64,000 nucleotides of DNA from Flavobacterium panici (GTDB lineage Bacteria > Bacteroidota > Bacteroidia > Flavobacteriales > Flavobacteriaceae): contig NZ_CAIJDE010000064.1 of assembly GCF_903819335.1 (NCBI RefSeq), positions 100,475-164,474 on the forward strand, given 5' to 3'. This document shows, piece after piece, positions 27,101 to 36,523 of the stretch. Numbering within the stretch: position 1 is the first letter of the stretch; every line of letters begins with the position of its first letter. The notes beneath the pieces are model-generated. The model ran no database searches. It was not told where the DNA came from and saw only the letters and a program-made list of their open reading frames with translations. The translations under genes were made by a program, and so were the position numbers.

Positions 27101-27108
27101 TATCTTTG
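27101..27108 (+). promoter_or_regulatory. -7 box (TATCTTTG) of the fur-family gene
   Basis: TATCTTTG matches the Bacteroidota TAnnTTTG -7 consensus and ends 6 nt before the ATG at 27115. The expected transcription start is at or within a few bases of the start codon, so the mRNA would be (nearly) leaderless. No clear -33 TTG is visible. Confidence 0.6.
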
Positions 27109-27114
27109 CAGGAT

Positions 27115-27579
27115 ATGACACTTATTTCAACTGACAACACTAAGAATCAAGAAATTGTAAAAAATGTTTTTACAATGTATCTTGAACAAAAAGGGCATCG
27201 CAAAACTCCTGAGCGTTATGCTATACTTCAGGAAATTTACGATAGCGAGGAGCATTTTGACATAGAAAACCTATACATCAAAATGAAAAACAAAAACTAC
27301 CGTGTGAGCAGGGCTACGCTTTACAACACGATCGAGTTATTGTTAGACTGCGCTTTGGTTAGAAAACATCAATTTGGACAAAATCAGGCTTACTACGAAA
27401 AATCATATTTTGATAAACAGCATGATCATATCATTATGACAGATTCTGGTGAGGTAATCGAATTTTGCGATCCAAGAATTCAAACCATCAAAAAAACTAT
27501 CGAAGAGATATTTGATATTGAAATCACAAATCACTCGCTTTATTTCTACGGAAACAAAAAACAGAGTTCACAGTCTTAA
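27115..27579 (+). CDS. Fur-family metal-dependent repressor
   Basis: About 154 residues, starting at ATG 27115 (MTLISTDNTKNQEIV) after the -7 box. The winged helix includes KGHRKTPERYAILQEIYDSEEHFDIENLYIKMK (recognition region) and RVSRATLYNTIELLLDCALV. The metal-binding segment QHDHIIMTDSGEVIEF gives the H-D-H of the family, and residues near HFDIENLY provide another site. The C-terminal CxxC zinc pairs of classical Fur are missing, common in this group. It regulates iron or peroxide genes; which cannot be decided. Confidence 0.88.
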   Translation: MTLISTDNTKNQEIVKNVFTMYLEQKGHRKTPERYAILQEIYDSEEHFDIENLYIKMKNKNYRVSRATLYNTIELLLDCALVRKHQFGQNQAYYEKSYFDKQHDHIIMTDSGEVIEFCDPRIQTIKKTIEEIFDIEITNHSLYFYGNKKQSSQS

Positions 27580-27673
27580 AAGAAAGACTTTTTCAAAAAA
27601 TTAAAAAAAAAGAAAATTAACTACATAATCAGTAGGACAGCTTTTAATTGTCCTAACGCAAATTAAAAACAGA

Positions 27674-28945
27674 ATGACGGTAGATTTATTACTAGGATTA
27701 CAATGGGGAGATGAAGGTAAAGGAAAGATTGTTGACGTTCTTACCTCAAATTATGATATTATTGCACGTTTTCAAGGAGGACCAAATGCAGGACATACAT
27801 TAGAATTTGATGGAATTAAGCACGTACTTAGAACTATTCCTTCTGGAATTTTCCATAAAGATTCAATAAATATTATCGGAAATGGTGTTGTAATTGATCC
27901 TGTAGTTTTTCAAAAAGAAATTGAAGGTTTAGAGAAATTCAACCTTGACATCAAAAAGAAATTAATCATTTCAAGAAAAGCACATTTAATTTTACCAACG
28001 CACCGTTTGCTTGACGCGGCTTCTGAAGCTTCAAAAGGAAAAGCAAAAATTGGTTCTACTCTTAAAGGAATTGGCCCAACTTACATGGACAAAACTGGTA
28101 GAAACGGTTTACGTGTAGGTGATATCGAATTAGAAGATTTTAACGAGCGTTACAGAGCATTGGCTGACAAGCACGAAGCTATGATTGCTTTCTATGATGT
28201 TGCTATTCAATACAATTTAGCTGAACTTGAAAAAGAGTTCTTTGAAGCTATCGAAGAATTAAAAAAATTAGATTTTATTGACAGTGAAGAATATATTCAC
28301 CAAGCTCAAAAAGCAGGTAAATCTATTCTATGTGAAGGAGCTCAAGGTTCATTATTAGATGTTGATTTTGGAACTTATCCATTTGTAACTTCATCAAATA
28401 CTACTGCTGCAGGAGCTTGTACTGGTTTAGGAATTGCTCCTAACAAAATCAAAGAAGTGTACGGAATTTTTAAAGCTTATGTTACTCGTGTTGGCAGCGG
28501 ACCTTTCCCAACAGAACTTTTTGACGAAGTTGGAGCTACAATGGCAAGAGTTGGTAATGAATTTGGATCTGTAACAGGAAGACAAAGACGCTGCGGATGG
28601 TTAGACCTTGTGGCTTTAAAATATGCTGTTCAGGTAAATGGAGTTACGCAATTAATGATGATGAAAGGTGATGTCCTTTCTGGTTTTGAAACTTTAAAAG
28701 TTTGTACCGAATACAACTATAAAGGTCAAAACATTGCTCACTTCCCTTATAACATTGAACCGGAAAATGTTACTCCGGTTTACAAAGAGTTTAAAGGCTG
28801 GAAAGCAGATTTAACAGGATTGACAACGTATGATGCATTGCCAATCGAGCTAAAAGAATATATTGAGTTTATTGAGAAAGAAATCGAAGTGCCAATCAAA
28901 ATTGTATCAGTTGGACCAGACAGAAAGCAAACAATAACAAAATAA
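27674..28945 (+). CDS. purA: Adenylosuccinate synthetase
   Basis: 423 residues. It begins VDLLLGLQWGDEGKGKIVD, containing the GDEGKGK P-loop, then GGPNAGHT and the catalytic His region (GNGVVIDP). Later signatures are GIGPTYMDKTGRNGLRVGD, CEGAQGSLLDVDFGTYPFVTSSNTT, and QRRCGWLDLVALKYA. It converts IMP and aspartate with GTP to adenylosuccinate, the first AMP-branch step. It is 94 nt downstream of the fur-family gene and is followed by a hairpin terminator. Confidence 0.97.
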   Translation: MTVDLLLGLQWGDEGKGKIVDVLTSNYDIIARFQGGPNAGHTLEFDGIKHVLRTIPSGIFHKDSINIIGNGVVIDPVVFQKEIEGLEKFNLDIKKKLIISRKAHLILPTHRLLDAASEASKGKAKIGSTLKGIGPTYMDKTGRNGLRVGDIELEDFNERYRALADKHEAMIAFYDVAIQYNLAELEKEFFEAIEELKKLDFIDSEEYIHQAQKAGKSILCEGAQGSLLDVDFGTYPFVTSSNTTAAGACTGLGIAPNKIKEVYGIFKAYVTRVGSGPFPTELFDEVGATMARVGNEFGSVTGRQRRCGWLDLVALKYAVQVNGVTQLMMMKGDVLSGFETLKVCTEYNYKGQNIAHFPYNIEPENVTPVYKEFKGWKADLTGLTTYDALPIELKEYIEFIEKEIEVPIKIVSVGPDRKQTITK

Positions 28946-28952
28946 TACATTT

Positions 28953-28983
28953 AAACGCTCTGATAATCAGGGCGTTTTTTTTA
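28953..28983 (+). terminator. Intrinsic terminator after purA
   Basis: AACGCTCTGATAATCAGGGCGTT followed by a run of eight T forms a stem of about 9 bp, the G-T pair included. It lies directly downstream of the purA stop and ends before the Nudix gene. Confidence 0.75.
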
Positions 28984-28999
28984 TGAAACTATTTTCGAA

Positions 29000-29584
29000 A
29001 TGAGAAAAAATCCAGAAATTGAAATTACAGAAACCAAATTATTATCTGATAATTGGTATGTATTAAACAAAGTTACTTTTAACTATAAAAAGGAAAACGA
29101 AAAATTAGAATCGCATATTCGTGAAGTGTATGATCGCGGAAATGGTGCCGGAATATTATTATACAATAGTTCTAAAAAAACGGTTATTCTAACCAGACAA
29201 TTTCGTTTACCAACTTTTCTTAACGGAAATAAAACCGGAATGATGATCGAGGTTTGCGCCGGACTTTTAGATAAAGATAATGCCGAACAAGCTATAATTC
29301 GAGAAACGGAAGAAGAAACAGGTTATCGCTTAAAAAAAGTTCAAAAAGTTATTGAAACCTACATGTCTCCAGGTTCTGTAACAGAGATTCTATATTTATT
29401 TGTGGGAGAATATGATGAAAACATGAAAGTAAGCTCTGGCGGCGGACTTGACGCTGAACAGGAAAATATTGAAGTTCTGGAATATACTTTTGATGAAGCT
29501 TACGCCATGATTGAATCTGGAGAGATTACAGATGCCAAAACTATTTTATTGCTGCAACACGCGAAGATTAAAAATTTAATTTAG
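29000..29584 (+). CDS. Nudix hydrolase (GDP-mannose/ADP-ribose pyrophosphatase type)
   Basis: 194 residues. The Nudix box is present as GLLDKDNAEQAIIRETEEET (about 87-106), with the glutamates for metal binding. An N-terminal beta domain (IREVYDRGNGAGILLYN) and the array IETYMSPGSVTEILYLFVGEYD match the GDP-mannose pyrophosphatase (NudK/YffH) subgroup, which cleaves nucleotide sugars to sugar-1-phosphate and NMP. The alternative is ADP-ribose pyrophosphatase. It lies after the purA terminator and is probably transcribed alone. Confidence 0.85.
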   Translation: MRKNPEIEITETKLLSDNWYVLNKVTFNYKKENEKLESHIREVYDRGNGAGILLYNSSKKTVILTRQFRLPTFLNGNKTGMMIEVCAGLLDKDNAEQAIIRETEEETGYRLKKVQKVIETYMSPGSVTEILYLFVGEYDENMKVSSGGGLDAEQENIEVLEYTFDEAYAMIESGEITDAKTILLLQHAKIKNLI

Positions 29585-29620
29585 ATTTTTTGAGTATTTT
29601 TAAATTCTAAAAATACTCAA

Positions 29621-31114
29621 ATGTCCAAATTCAAGATATTATTTTTTCTGTTTTTACCTTTTCTTATAATGGCACAAAATGAGAAACTGCCAGCCGAAAG
29701 ACTAAAACAAGATCTTACTATTTTTAAAGAAATAAGAGAAAAAGCCAATTCTGGATTATACAAATACCGCACAAAACAGCAAATTGACAGTATTTATTCC
29801 TGGGCATTTTCACAAATAGAAAAACCTGCAACACTGCTCGAATTTTACAAAATCATTTTAAAAATTACTGATTTTGAAGGCAGCGTACACAATGATACTA
29901 CTCTTCCTGATGAATTTCAGAATAAATTTTCATTAGGAAATGTGTTTTTTCCATATCCTGTAAAACTCATTGAAGGAAAGTTAGTAATCAATTTTCAAAA
30001 CTCAGAAATTCCGTTAGGCTCAGAAATTCATAGTGTAAACAAAATTAAAGTCAATAAACTAATAAAAGACTTTTATAAATATTACACTACTGACGGCTAC
30101 AATATTTCAGGAAAATATATTGGATTAACAAGTTCGTTTGGAAAATATTTTGAAATGGAATACGGACCTCAAAAGAGTTTTTTAGTAGAATATTCGCTTC
30201 TTAACAGCTCTAAAAAACTAACTAAAATAGTTTCTGCCGTATCTAATGATATCCGAAAAGAAAATTTCAAAAATCGTTTTTCACTTCCTATAGATAGTCT
30301 TCAGTTTAATAAAGCAAAAAACAAATATTCGTTTAAGATTATTTCTAAAAACACAGCCTTACTTTCTGTTCACACCTTTTCAATTGGTAAAAATGCAAAA
30401 GCGAAAGAACATTTAGCTTATAAAAAATATCTGGACAGCTGTTTTCAATATTTAGGCAAAAATAACCAGATAAATAACCTAATTGTAGACGTAAGAAACA
30501 ATGGCGGAGGCAGCGATCCAAATGATATTTTGACTTTTTCTTATCTTACACAAAAACCATATCGCGAAAATGCTTCTGCATATGTTAGTTTTCAGGAAAT
30601 TCCGTTTGCAGATTATTTTGTTTACGATGAAACCGAACCTCAAAAAAAGCTGGAAGAAAAAAATGATTTTGAAACTGATTTAAAAGAAGAGTTTCCGAAG
30701 TTAGAAAACGGAAAATACAATCAGGACGAAAAATTCAATCAATTATTACAACCTGATACAAACAATTTTAATGGACAAATCTATTTATTGATAAGTCCAA
30801 GAATTGCTTCTGCAGGGTCGTTATTCGCTTCTTTAGTGACAGGAAATACAAATGCAATTATTATTGGTGAAGAAACTATGGGCGGTTATTTCGGACATAA
30901 CGGCCACACTCCTGTTGAATATGAATTACCAAATACAAAAATTAAAACAAAATTTTCAATTGTAAATTTAGATCAGGATGTTCCTAAAAAGGCCAATCAG
31001 ATATTTGGCAGAGGAATTATTCCGGATCATGAAGTTAAACAAACTTTAGAAGATTTTTTACAAAATAAGGATACACAGTTTGAATATACGTTGAAATTAA
31101 TTGAATCGAAATAA
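29621..31114 (+). CDS. S41-family secreted peptidase
   Basis: 497 residues with a Sec signal (SKFKILFFLFLPFLIMAQN). The catalytic domain is of tail-specific protease type: NLIVDVRNNGGGSDPNDI (about 285-302) and ISPRIASAGSLFASLVTGN (about 387-405), where the Ser in ASAGSLF is the nucleophile; the later GEETMGGYFG is conserved. No PDZ was clear, unlike CtpA. It is likely an exported serine peptidase of unknown substrate. Confidence 0.8.
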   Translation: MSKFKILFFLFLPFLIMAQNEKLPAERLKQDLTIFKEIREKANSGLYKYRTKQQIDSIYSWAFSQIEKPATLLEFYKIILKITDFEGSVHNDTTLPDEFQNKFSLGNVFFPYPVKLIEGKLVINFQNSEIPLGSEIHSVNKIKVNKLIKDFYKYYTTDGYNISGKYIGLTSSFGKYFEMEYGPQKSFLVEYSLLNSSKKLTKIVSAVSNDIRKENFKNRFSLPIDSLQFNKAKNKYSFKIISKNTALLSVHTFSIGKNAKAKEHLAYKKYLDSCFQYLGKNNQINNLIVDVRNNGGGSDPNDILTFSYLTQKPYRENASAYVSFQEIPFADYFVYDETEPQKKLEEKNDFETDLKEEFPKLENGKYNQDEKFNQLLQPDTNNFNGQIYLLISPRIASAGSLFASLVTGNTNAIIIGEETMGGYFGHNGHTPVEYELPNTKIKTKFSIVNLDQDVPKKANQIFGRGIIPDHEVKQTLEDFLQNKDTQFEYTLKLIESK

Positions 31115-31183
31115 TTTTTCTTTAAATTTAAAAGAGAGAAAAAACTTAAAACATTGTATGTTTGTTTTTTAAGTGAAGTAAAT

Positions 31184-31975
31184 ATGACACACCAACAAAT
31201 TTTAGATAAACTCGCAGCAAAACATCTTGTAAAATCAATTGATGATGATTTGGCAACAGTAACTTTTCATGCAATGTGCTATGAAAAAGACACAGAAAAA
31301 CAACTTTTGTATATACTGCCTAAACTATTAAATCGCTGGAATTGTGTTTTAAATGCAAGTGAAATTTCTAATAAATACAAGCAAAAAACAATTCTCGCTC
31401 TTTCTGTTCTTATACACAAATACGGATTTAAAGACGACACCATAAACAAGAGAGCAATTGAAGCTATAGATCTTTTGAACAAGGAAGTAGCTTTAAGCGA
31501 TGATTTTTTTAGAAAATCAGAAGAAATAAAACAATTTATCTTATCATCGCCTGCACCTTTAAAGCGAAAACCTTCTATTCCGGAAAGTATTACTTTTTAC
31601 AGAAAAGGAGATGTAATTTCAATTCAATTGGAAGACCATTTTTACGCTGCATATATTCATAAAATTTCTGGGGCTAATGAGAGTCCGATTTTAGAATTTT
31701 ATGATGGCATTTTTGATAAAGTTCCAACTTGGGAAGAATTAGAGAATCTATGTGCAAAAGGCCAAATCTATAATGATGGAATTGAAAGGATTTCAAAATT
31801 TTCAGTTTATGGATTAAAACATGAACCTGACACCGCCAATCAAATTCGATTGATAAAGGTTTCTGTAGACAAGCCCGCAAACGATCATCTTGAAGAATCG
31901 ATAGGTTTATATAGTGTTATCGACTTATTTAAACTGCAACATGAAATAAAAAATTTATTTAAATTGAGTAAATAA
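31184..31975 (+). CDS. Unknown protein, possibly immunity-like
   Basis: 263 residues from ATG 31184 (MTHQQILDKLAAKHLVKS); an upstream start at 31154 lacks family-like sequence. It has a helical N-terminal half with repeated K/L residues and a C-terminal beta-rich half: ITFYRKGDVISIQLEDHFYAAYIHKI (about 158-183) then ILEFYDGIFDKVPTWEEL. This resembles the calcium/SH3-like immunity domains found in polymorphic toxin systems of Bacteroidota, but that is only a pattern-level suggestion. No toxin gene is adjacent. Confidence 0.5.
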   Translation: MTHQQILDKLAAKHLVKSIDDDLATVTFHAMCYEKDTEKQLLYILPKLLNRWNCVLNASEISNKYKQKTILALSVLIHKYGFKDDTINKRAIEAIDLLNKEVALSDDFFRKSEEIKQFILSSPAPLKRKPSIPESITFYRKGDVISIQLEDHFYAAYIHKISGANESPILEFYDGIFDKVPTWEELENLCAKGQIYNDGIERISKFSVYGLKHEPDTANQIRLIKVSVDKPANDHLEESIGLYSVIDLFKLQHEIKNLFKLSK

Positions 31976-32006
31976 TTTTTTACTTTTCTGACTAAGTAAA
32001 TATCTT

Positions 32007-32588
32007 ATGACAAACACATCTAAAGACAAAATTAATATCTGGAAAGAATTTGCAAAACAAACCAATGGAACTTTTAAAGAAGGCTATTTCTGGAATTCAG
32101 ATTCTGTTGAAATTGAATATGAAAACTGGAAAATTGTTTTTGATAATTATACACTTTGGTCTGGAAAATACAGTACCGAAATGACTAGAGTAATTGTTCC
32201 GATTACTTTACAGGATAATTTTAGATTCGAAATTTATAAAGAAGGGTTTATTCGTAAAATTGAAAAATTCTTTGGGGCGCAAGACATAGAAATTGGTTAT
32301 GCTGATTTTGATAAAGCCTTTACAATTAAAAGTAATAATGAATTTAAGATAAAAACATTATTAAAAAATAGTGATATAAGAAATAGTATCAGTAATCAGA
32401 AAGATGTAAACATTCAAATCTCAGATCAAAAAGGGATTTGGGAAGAGAAGCTTCCAAAAGACAAATTTGAATTATCTTATTTTAGTGATGGCGAAATTCT
32501 AGATTTAAATATCTTAAATGATTTGTTAGAACTTTTTAAACTTATCTTAAACGAAATGTTTGAAATGAATGTTATAGCTGTAAAATGA
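32007..32588 (+). CDS. Hypothetical protein, 193 residues
   Basis: Soluble, no signal peptide. It has a N-terminal alpha region (KDKINIWKEFAKQTNGTFKEG) followed by strands VEIEYENWKIVFDNYTLWSGKYSTEMTRV, and a C-terminal helix. It resembles DUF3137-like proteins in outline, without clear proof. It follows the previous unknown gene by 31 nt, so the two may be cotranscribed. Confidence 0.5.
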   Translation: MTNTSKDKINIWKEFAKQTNGTFKEGYFWNSDSVEIEYENWKIVFDNYTLWSGKYSTEMTRVIVPITLQDNFRFEIYKEGFIRKIEKFFGAQDIEIGYADFDKAFTIKSNNEFKIKTLLKNSDIRNSISNQKDVNIQISDQKGIWEEKLPKDKFELSYFSDGEILDLNILNDLLELFKLILNEMFEMNVIAVK

Positions 32589-32671
32589 AAATCCAGCAAA
32601 GAATTCAAAGAATTGTGTAAGACATATTGAGGCGTATAGTTATAATTTTATTTCTATAAAAATACGACCCT

Positions 32672-33568
32672 ATGAAAAAGTTATATTATACAGCAAACGT
32701 ACTACTTATATTAATGTTAGCCTTAGTGATTTCTTGTAAAAAAAGTGACACTGTAAAGCTGACAGATAATACAACTGATAAAAAACCTAAAAAAACAATT
32801 GAATATAAGAAACCAGAATCAGCAGTTTCTTATCAATTTAGCAATACTAAAGAATGGCTGAAAACAAATGAAGCTGACAGCAGTAAACTGGATATTGTTT
32901 ATGCAGTAAACAGAACTGATAAAGCGAATTTAAAAAAGTTAGATTCAGTAGTTATTCCTGCAGATTTTAGTGGAGATTTAGTTTATTATTTGCCGTTTCC
33001 ACTGCATGTTGGGGCTTTAGAAGAAATTTCGAAAATCATTATTTTCTCCTATCCTACTCAGACTTTTGCCGCTTACGAAAACGGTGAACTTGTTTATACT
33101 GGACCAACAAATATGGGAAGAAAAAAAGATCCAACACCAACCGGGTTATTTTTCACCAATTGGAAAGCAGAAAAAACAACGAGTACTTTTAATGACGAAT
33201 GGGATTTAAAATGGAATTTTAATATCGAAAACAAACTTGGAGTTGGTTTTCACGAATATGAATTACCAGGTTATCCAGCATCACATTCCTGTTTGAGATT
33301 ACTGGAAAAAGATGCTAAATATCTTTACAAATTTGCCGATGAATGGATTTTGAAAGACAAAGAGAATGTAAAAGTAAAAGGAACTCCGGTTGTAGTTTTT
33401 GGAAGTTATAATTTTGACGGCCCAAAACCATGGCTGCAATTGGCATCAGATCCAAAAGCTTTAAATATATCTGAATCTGAAATTGAGAAAGAAGTAAAAC
33501 CTTTTATTCAGAAGATTTTAGACAATCAAAAATTAAGAGAGGCGGAACAACAAACTACTGCTCTTTAA
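32672..33568 (+). CDS. L,D-transpeptidase (YkuD-domain lipoprotein)
   Basis: 298 residues. A lipobox (LALVISCKK, acylated Cys at about residue 22) marks a lipoprotein. The catalytic motif of L,D-transpeptidases is HEYELPGYPASHSCLRL (about 197-213) with the nucleophilic Cys in SHSC and a conserved Arg. The domain begins IIIFSYPTQTFAAYENGELV. It crosslinks peptidoglycan or attaches lipoprotein. It is followed by a strong terminator at 33589-33626. Confidence 0.85.
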   Translation: MKKLYYTANVLLILMLALVISCKKSDTVKLTDNTTDKKPKKTIEYKKPESAVSYQFSNTKEWLKTNEADSSKLDIVYAVNRTDKANLKKLDSVVIPADFSGDLVYYLPFPLHVGALEEISKIIIFSYPTQTFAAYENGELVYTGPTNMGRKKDPTPTGLFFTNWKAEKTTSTFNDEWDLKWNFNIENKLGVGFHEYELPGYPASHSCLRLLEKDAKYLYKFADEWILKDKENVKVKGTPVVVFGSYNFDGPKPWLQLASDPKALNISESEIEKEVKPFIQKILDNQKLREAEQQTTAL

Positions 33569-33588
33569 TAAAATATTTTTTTCCTAAA

Positions 33589-33626
33589 AAAAAAGCAGCT
33601 TATAATTATCTATAAGCTGCTTTTTT
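33589..33626 (+). terminator. Intrinsic terminator after the L,D-transpeptidase gene
   Basis: AAAGCAGCTTATA and TATAAGCTGCTTT are inverted arms of 13 bp around a 6-nt loop, followed by a T-run. The A-run on the 5' side makes it bidirectional. Confidence 0.85.
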
Positions 33627-33737
33627 GTTTTTAAACCAAAGGTAAAATTTTAGATAAAATAAAATTTTCATTGATAATAATTTGTCTATTTTCGTTTTAT
33701 AAAATACCTAAAACAATTATCTCCCTAATTTTCACAC

Positions 33738-34568
33738 ATGAAAAAATCTTTTTTACTATTTTTTATTTTTACAACTTTTCAAAATTACTGCCAGTCAAAT
33801 CAAATTTTAGACTTCAAACCGGGTTACTCACCTGAAACCATTTACAATCAAACAGTAACTAATTCTTCAGATTATGAAATGACATATTCAGGATCCGAAA
33901 AATTACTGGAAATACTAAAGAAAAACGGAACGGAAAATCCTGTCAAAATAAAGAGTTCATTTAATGTAGAAACTGTTTCTAAAACTGGTAAAATTGATAA
34001 AAACGGAAGCTTTCCTATTACCATAGAATATTTAAAAACTTCTGATAAAGATGGAAAAAGTGTAATTCCAAGCGGAACCCTTTTGTATGGTAATGCTACG
34101 CTTTCGAGCATGCCAAAATTGGATTCGATCGTAGGGAAAGGAATGGAGGAAAACTTTAAAAATAGTATTTTTAAGATGGTTCAAAGTACTTTTAATCAAC
34201 TAGCTCTGCCGGAAAAAAAATTAAAAACAGGTGAGTCTTTTTCTCAGGAAAGCCCGCTTACACTTCCTATTGGCGGCATTAATATCGAAATGGTAATCAC
34301 AACTACTTATAGTTTAAAAAATATTACTCCTAAATCTGCTTTTTTTGATATTGTCCAGACATATACAATGAAACTTGCTGATACTCGCTTTGAGTCGAGT
34401 GGTTCAGGAAATGGAACAGGAAAATTAGTTTATGATATACCTAATCATTTTGTAAGTGAAAATACTTTAAACATGGAATTAAATTTTAACTTAAAGCATA
34501 CCGACTTTAATATAGATTTAAAATCAAAAAGTGATTATAGTCAACTTGCTAAAATCTCCAAAAAATAA
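33738..34568 (+). CDS. Secreted protein of unknown function
   Basis: 276 residues with a signal peptide (MKKSFLLFFIFTTFQNYCQSN). The middle part is strand-rich with aligned Ser/Thr (TSSDYEMTYSG, FDIVQTYTMKLADTRFE). The pattern 'GNGTGKLVYDIPNHFVSENTLNMELNFNL' matches DUF6263-type secreted beta proteins of Bacteroidota, but assignment is tentative. Function unknown. It is flanked by terminators on both sides, so it is its own transcription unit. Confidence 0.55.
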   Translation: MKKSFLLFFIFTTFQNYCQSNQILDFKPGYSPETIYNQTVTNSSDYEMTYSGSEKLLEILKKNGTENPVKIKSSFNVETVSKTGKIDKNGSFPITIEYLKTSDKDGKSVIPSGTLLYGNATLSSMPKLDSIVGKGMEENFKNSIFKMVQSTFNQLALPEKKLKTGESFSQESPLTLPIGGINIEMVITTTYSLKNITPKSAFFDIVQTYTMKLADTRFESSGSGNGTGKLVYDIPNHFVSENTLNMELNFNLKHTDFNIDLKSKSDYSQLAKISKK

Positions 34569-34570
34569 AC

Positions 34571-34605
34571 TAAAAAAGGCGTAAGATTAAATGTTACGCC
34601 TTTTT
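34571..34605 (+). terminator. Intrinsic terminator (AAGGCGTAA/TTACGCCTT)
   Basis: AAAAAGGCGTAA and TTACGCCTTTTT form a 12-bp stem with a 9-nt loop. It lies between convergent genes and can serve both. Confidence 0.85.
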
Positions 34606-34623
34606 TAAATTTATATAAAAACC

Positions 34624-35019
34624 CTAACTAATTAAAAGAATTTCAATATTCTCTAATGGAATTGGATTTCTTTTCGCTACTCCTAAAATATCCAACAAAT
34701 TAAATATACTAAATGGATTAGCTCCTATCATTGAATGATAAACTGTCAAATCTTCATAATTATGAACGGAAATTTTGAATTTTGACTTATTTGTAATCTG
34801 AAAAGTAAAGAACTTTACAGCCCTTTTACCATTTTTATAATCTCTGATTTTAAAGCTTTTTTCTCTTAAAAGAATTGAATCATTTGTCTTTAAATCAAGA
34901 ATTTCAACAAAAAAATCTGGATTTGCCCTAACATCAAAACCTCCTACTACAAAAATTTCATAAAATCCATAATACAAATCAACTTCAAGAACATCTTTTA
35001 ATTTGAACTGTAGATTCAT
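34624..35019 (-). CDS. Unknown protein, 131 residues
   Basis: No signal peptide or membrane segment. It is strand-rich (VDLYYGFYEIFVVGGFDV, FFTFQITNKSKFKISVHNYEDLTVY) and ends KRNPIPLENIEILLI. No family recognised. Only 5 nt separate its start codon from the guaB stop, so it rides on the guaB transcript or is a later insertion behind guaB. Codon use is like its neighbours. Confidence 0.5.
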   Translation of the reverse strand: MNLQFKLKDVLEVDLYYGFYEIFVVGGFDVRANPDFFVEILDLKTNDSILLREKSFKIRDYKNGKRAVKFFTFQITNKSKFKISVHNYEDLTVYHSMIGANPFSIFNLLDILGVAKRNPIPLENIEILLIS

Positions 35020-35024
35020 ATTGA

Positions 35025-36497
35025 TTATCTAGAATAATTTGGAGCTTCTTTTGTAATAGTTACGTTATGAGGGTGACTTTCAGTGATTCCGCTTGACGTG
35101 ATTCTAACAAAACGTCCAGATTCTTGTAAAGTTGGAATATCTTTTGAACCACAATATCCCATTCCGGCACGAAGACCTCCAATAAACTGAAGCATACTTT
35201 CGTTTAATTCACCTTTATAAGGAACACGACCAACAATTCCTTCCGGAACTAATTTTTTAACGTCGTCTTCAACATCCTGGAAATAACGATCTTTTGAACC
35301 AGTTTGCATTGCTTCAACAGACCCCATTCCTCGGTATGATTTGAATTTTCTTCCTTCGAAGATAATAGTTTCACCCGGAGATTCTTTTGTTCCTGCTAAT
35401 AATGAACCTAACATTACACAGTCAGCACCTGCAGCGATTGCTTTAGGAATATCTCCTGTATAACGAATTCCACCATCAGCAATTACCGGAACTCCAGTTC
35501 CTTTAATAGCCGCAGCAACTTCTAAAACTGCTGAGAACTGAGGGAAACCAACACCTGCAACGATACGTGTCGTACAGATAGAACCAGGACCGATTCCTAC
35601 TTTTACACCATCAGCACCATTTTCTACTAAATATTTAGCAGCTTCCGGCGTTGCAATGTTTCCAACTACTACATCTATTTGAGGGAATTTTGATTTAACT
35701 TCTTTCAATACATTTACAACACCTTCAGTATGTCCGTGTGCTGTATCGATAATAATAGCGTCTACACCGGCAGCAACTAAAGCCTCAGCTCTTAGAACCG
35801 CATCTCCGGTAACGCCAATTGCAGCAGCAACTCTCAAACGACCAAAAGTATCTTTGTTAGCGATTGGTTTTTGAGTCAGTTTTGTAATATCTCTAAACGT
35901 AATTAAACCCACTAATTCGTTTTTAGCATTTACAACTGGTAATTTTTCGATTTTATGGCCTTGTAAAACTACTTCTGCTTGTTCTAGTGAAGTTCCTTCG
36001 GCAACAGTAACTAAGTTTGTACTTGTCATTACCTCAGCAATTGGTCTTGCTCCGTTTTTTTCGAAACGTAAATCACGGTTTGTAACAATTCCTTTAAGGA
36101 TTCTGTTTTCGTCAACGATTGGAATACCGCCAATTCCGAATTCTCTCATGGCGTTTTTAGCGTCTGCAATAGTTGAATTCATTGGTAATGTTACCGGATC
36201 GATAATCATTCCTGCTTCAGCGCGCTTTACTTTTCTAACCTTCGCAGCTTGCTGCTCGATTGTCATGTTTTTATGTAAAACTCCAATTCCGCCTTCTTGT
36301 GCCATAGCGATTGCCATTGCACTTTCGGTCACTGTATCCATAGCAGCAGATACGATTGGAACGTTTAATGTTATGTTTCTTGAAAATTTTGATTTGATAC
36401 TCACTTCGCGGGGAAGCACATTCGAGTAGTTAGGTACTAATAATACATCGTCGTAAGTTAAACCTTCGCCGATAATCTTGGAGTTGTGTGCTATCAT
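35025..36497 (-). CDS. guaB: IMP dehydrogenase
   Basis: 490 residues. The TIM barrel has GLTYDDVLLVPNYSNVLPR at the N-terminus, SAAMDTVTE, and the catalytic loop GIGPGSICTTRIVAGVG with Cys308. Two CBS domains interrupt the barrel (about 95-205). The active-site flap YRGMGS and the C-terminal GGLRAGMGYCG are intact. It oxidises IMP to XMP, the first GMP-branch step. The start ATG at 36497 is 27 nt after a good -7 box. Confidence 0.97.
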   Translation of the reverse strand: MIAHNSKIIGEGLTYDDVLLVPNYSNVLPREVSIKSKFSRNITLNVPIVSAAMDTVTESAMAIAMAQEGGIGVLHKNMTIEQQAAKVRKVKRAEAGMIIDPVTLPMNSTIADAKNAMREFGIGGIPIVDENRILKGIVTNRDLRFEKNGARPIAEVMTSTNLVTVAEGTSLEQAEVVLQGHKIEKLPVVNAKNELVGLITFRDITKLTQKPIANKDTFGRLRVAAAIGVTGDAVLRAEALVAAGVDAIIIDTAHGHTEGVVNVLKEVKSKFPQIDVVVGNIATPEAAKYLVENGADGVKVGIGPGSICTTRIVAGVGFPQFSAVLEVAAAIKGTGVPVIADGGIRYTGDIPKAIAAGADCVMLGSLLAGTKESPGETIIFEGRKFKSYRGMGSVEAMQTGSKDRYFQDVEDDVKKLVPEGIVGRVPYKGELNESMLQFIGGLRAGMGYCGSKDIPTLQESGRFVRITSSGITESHPHNVTITKEAPNYSR

Positions 36498-36523
36498 GGT
36501 GCAATTTCTAGTTGAATTGCGTG

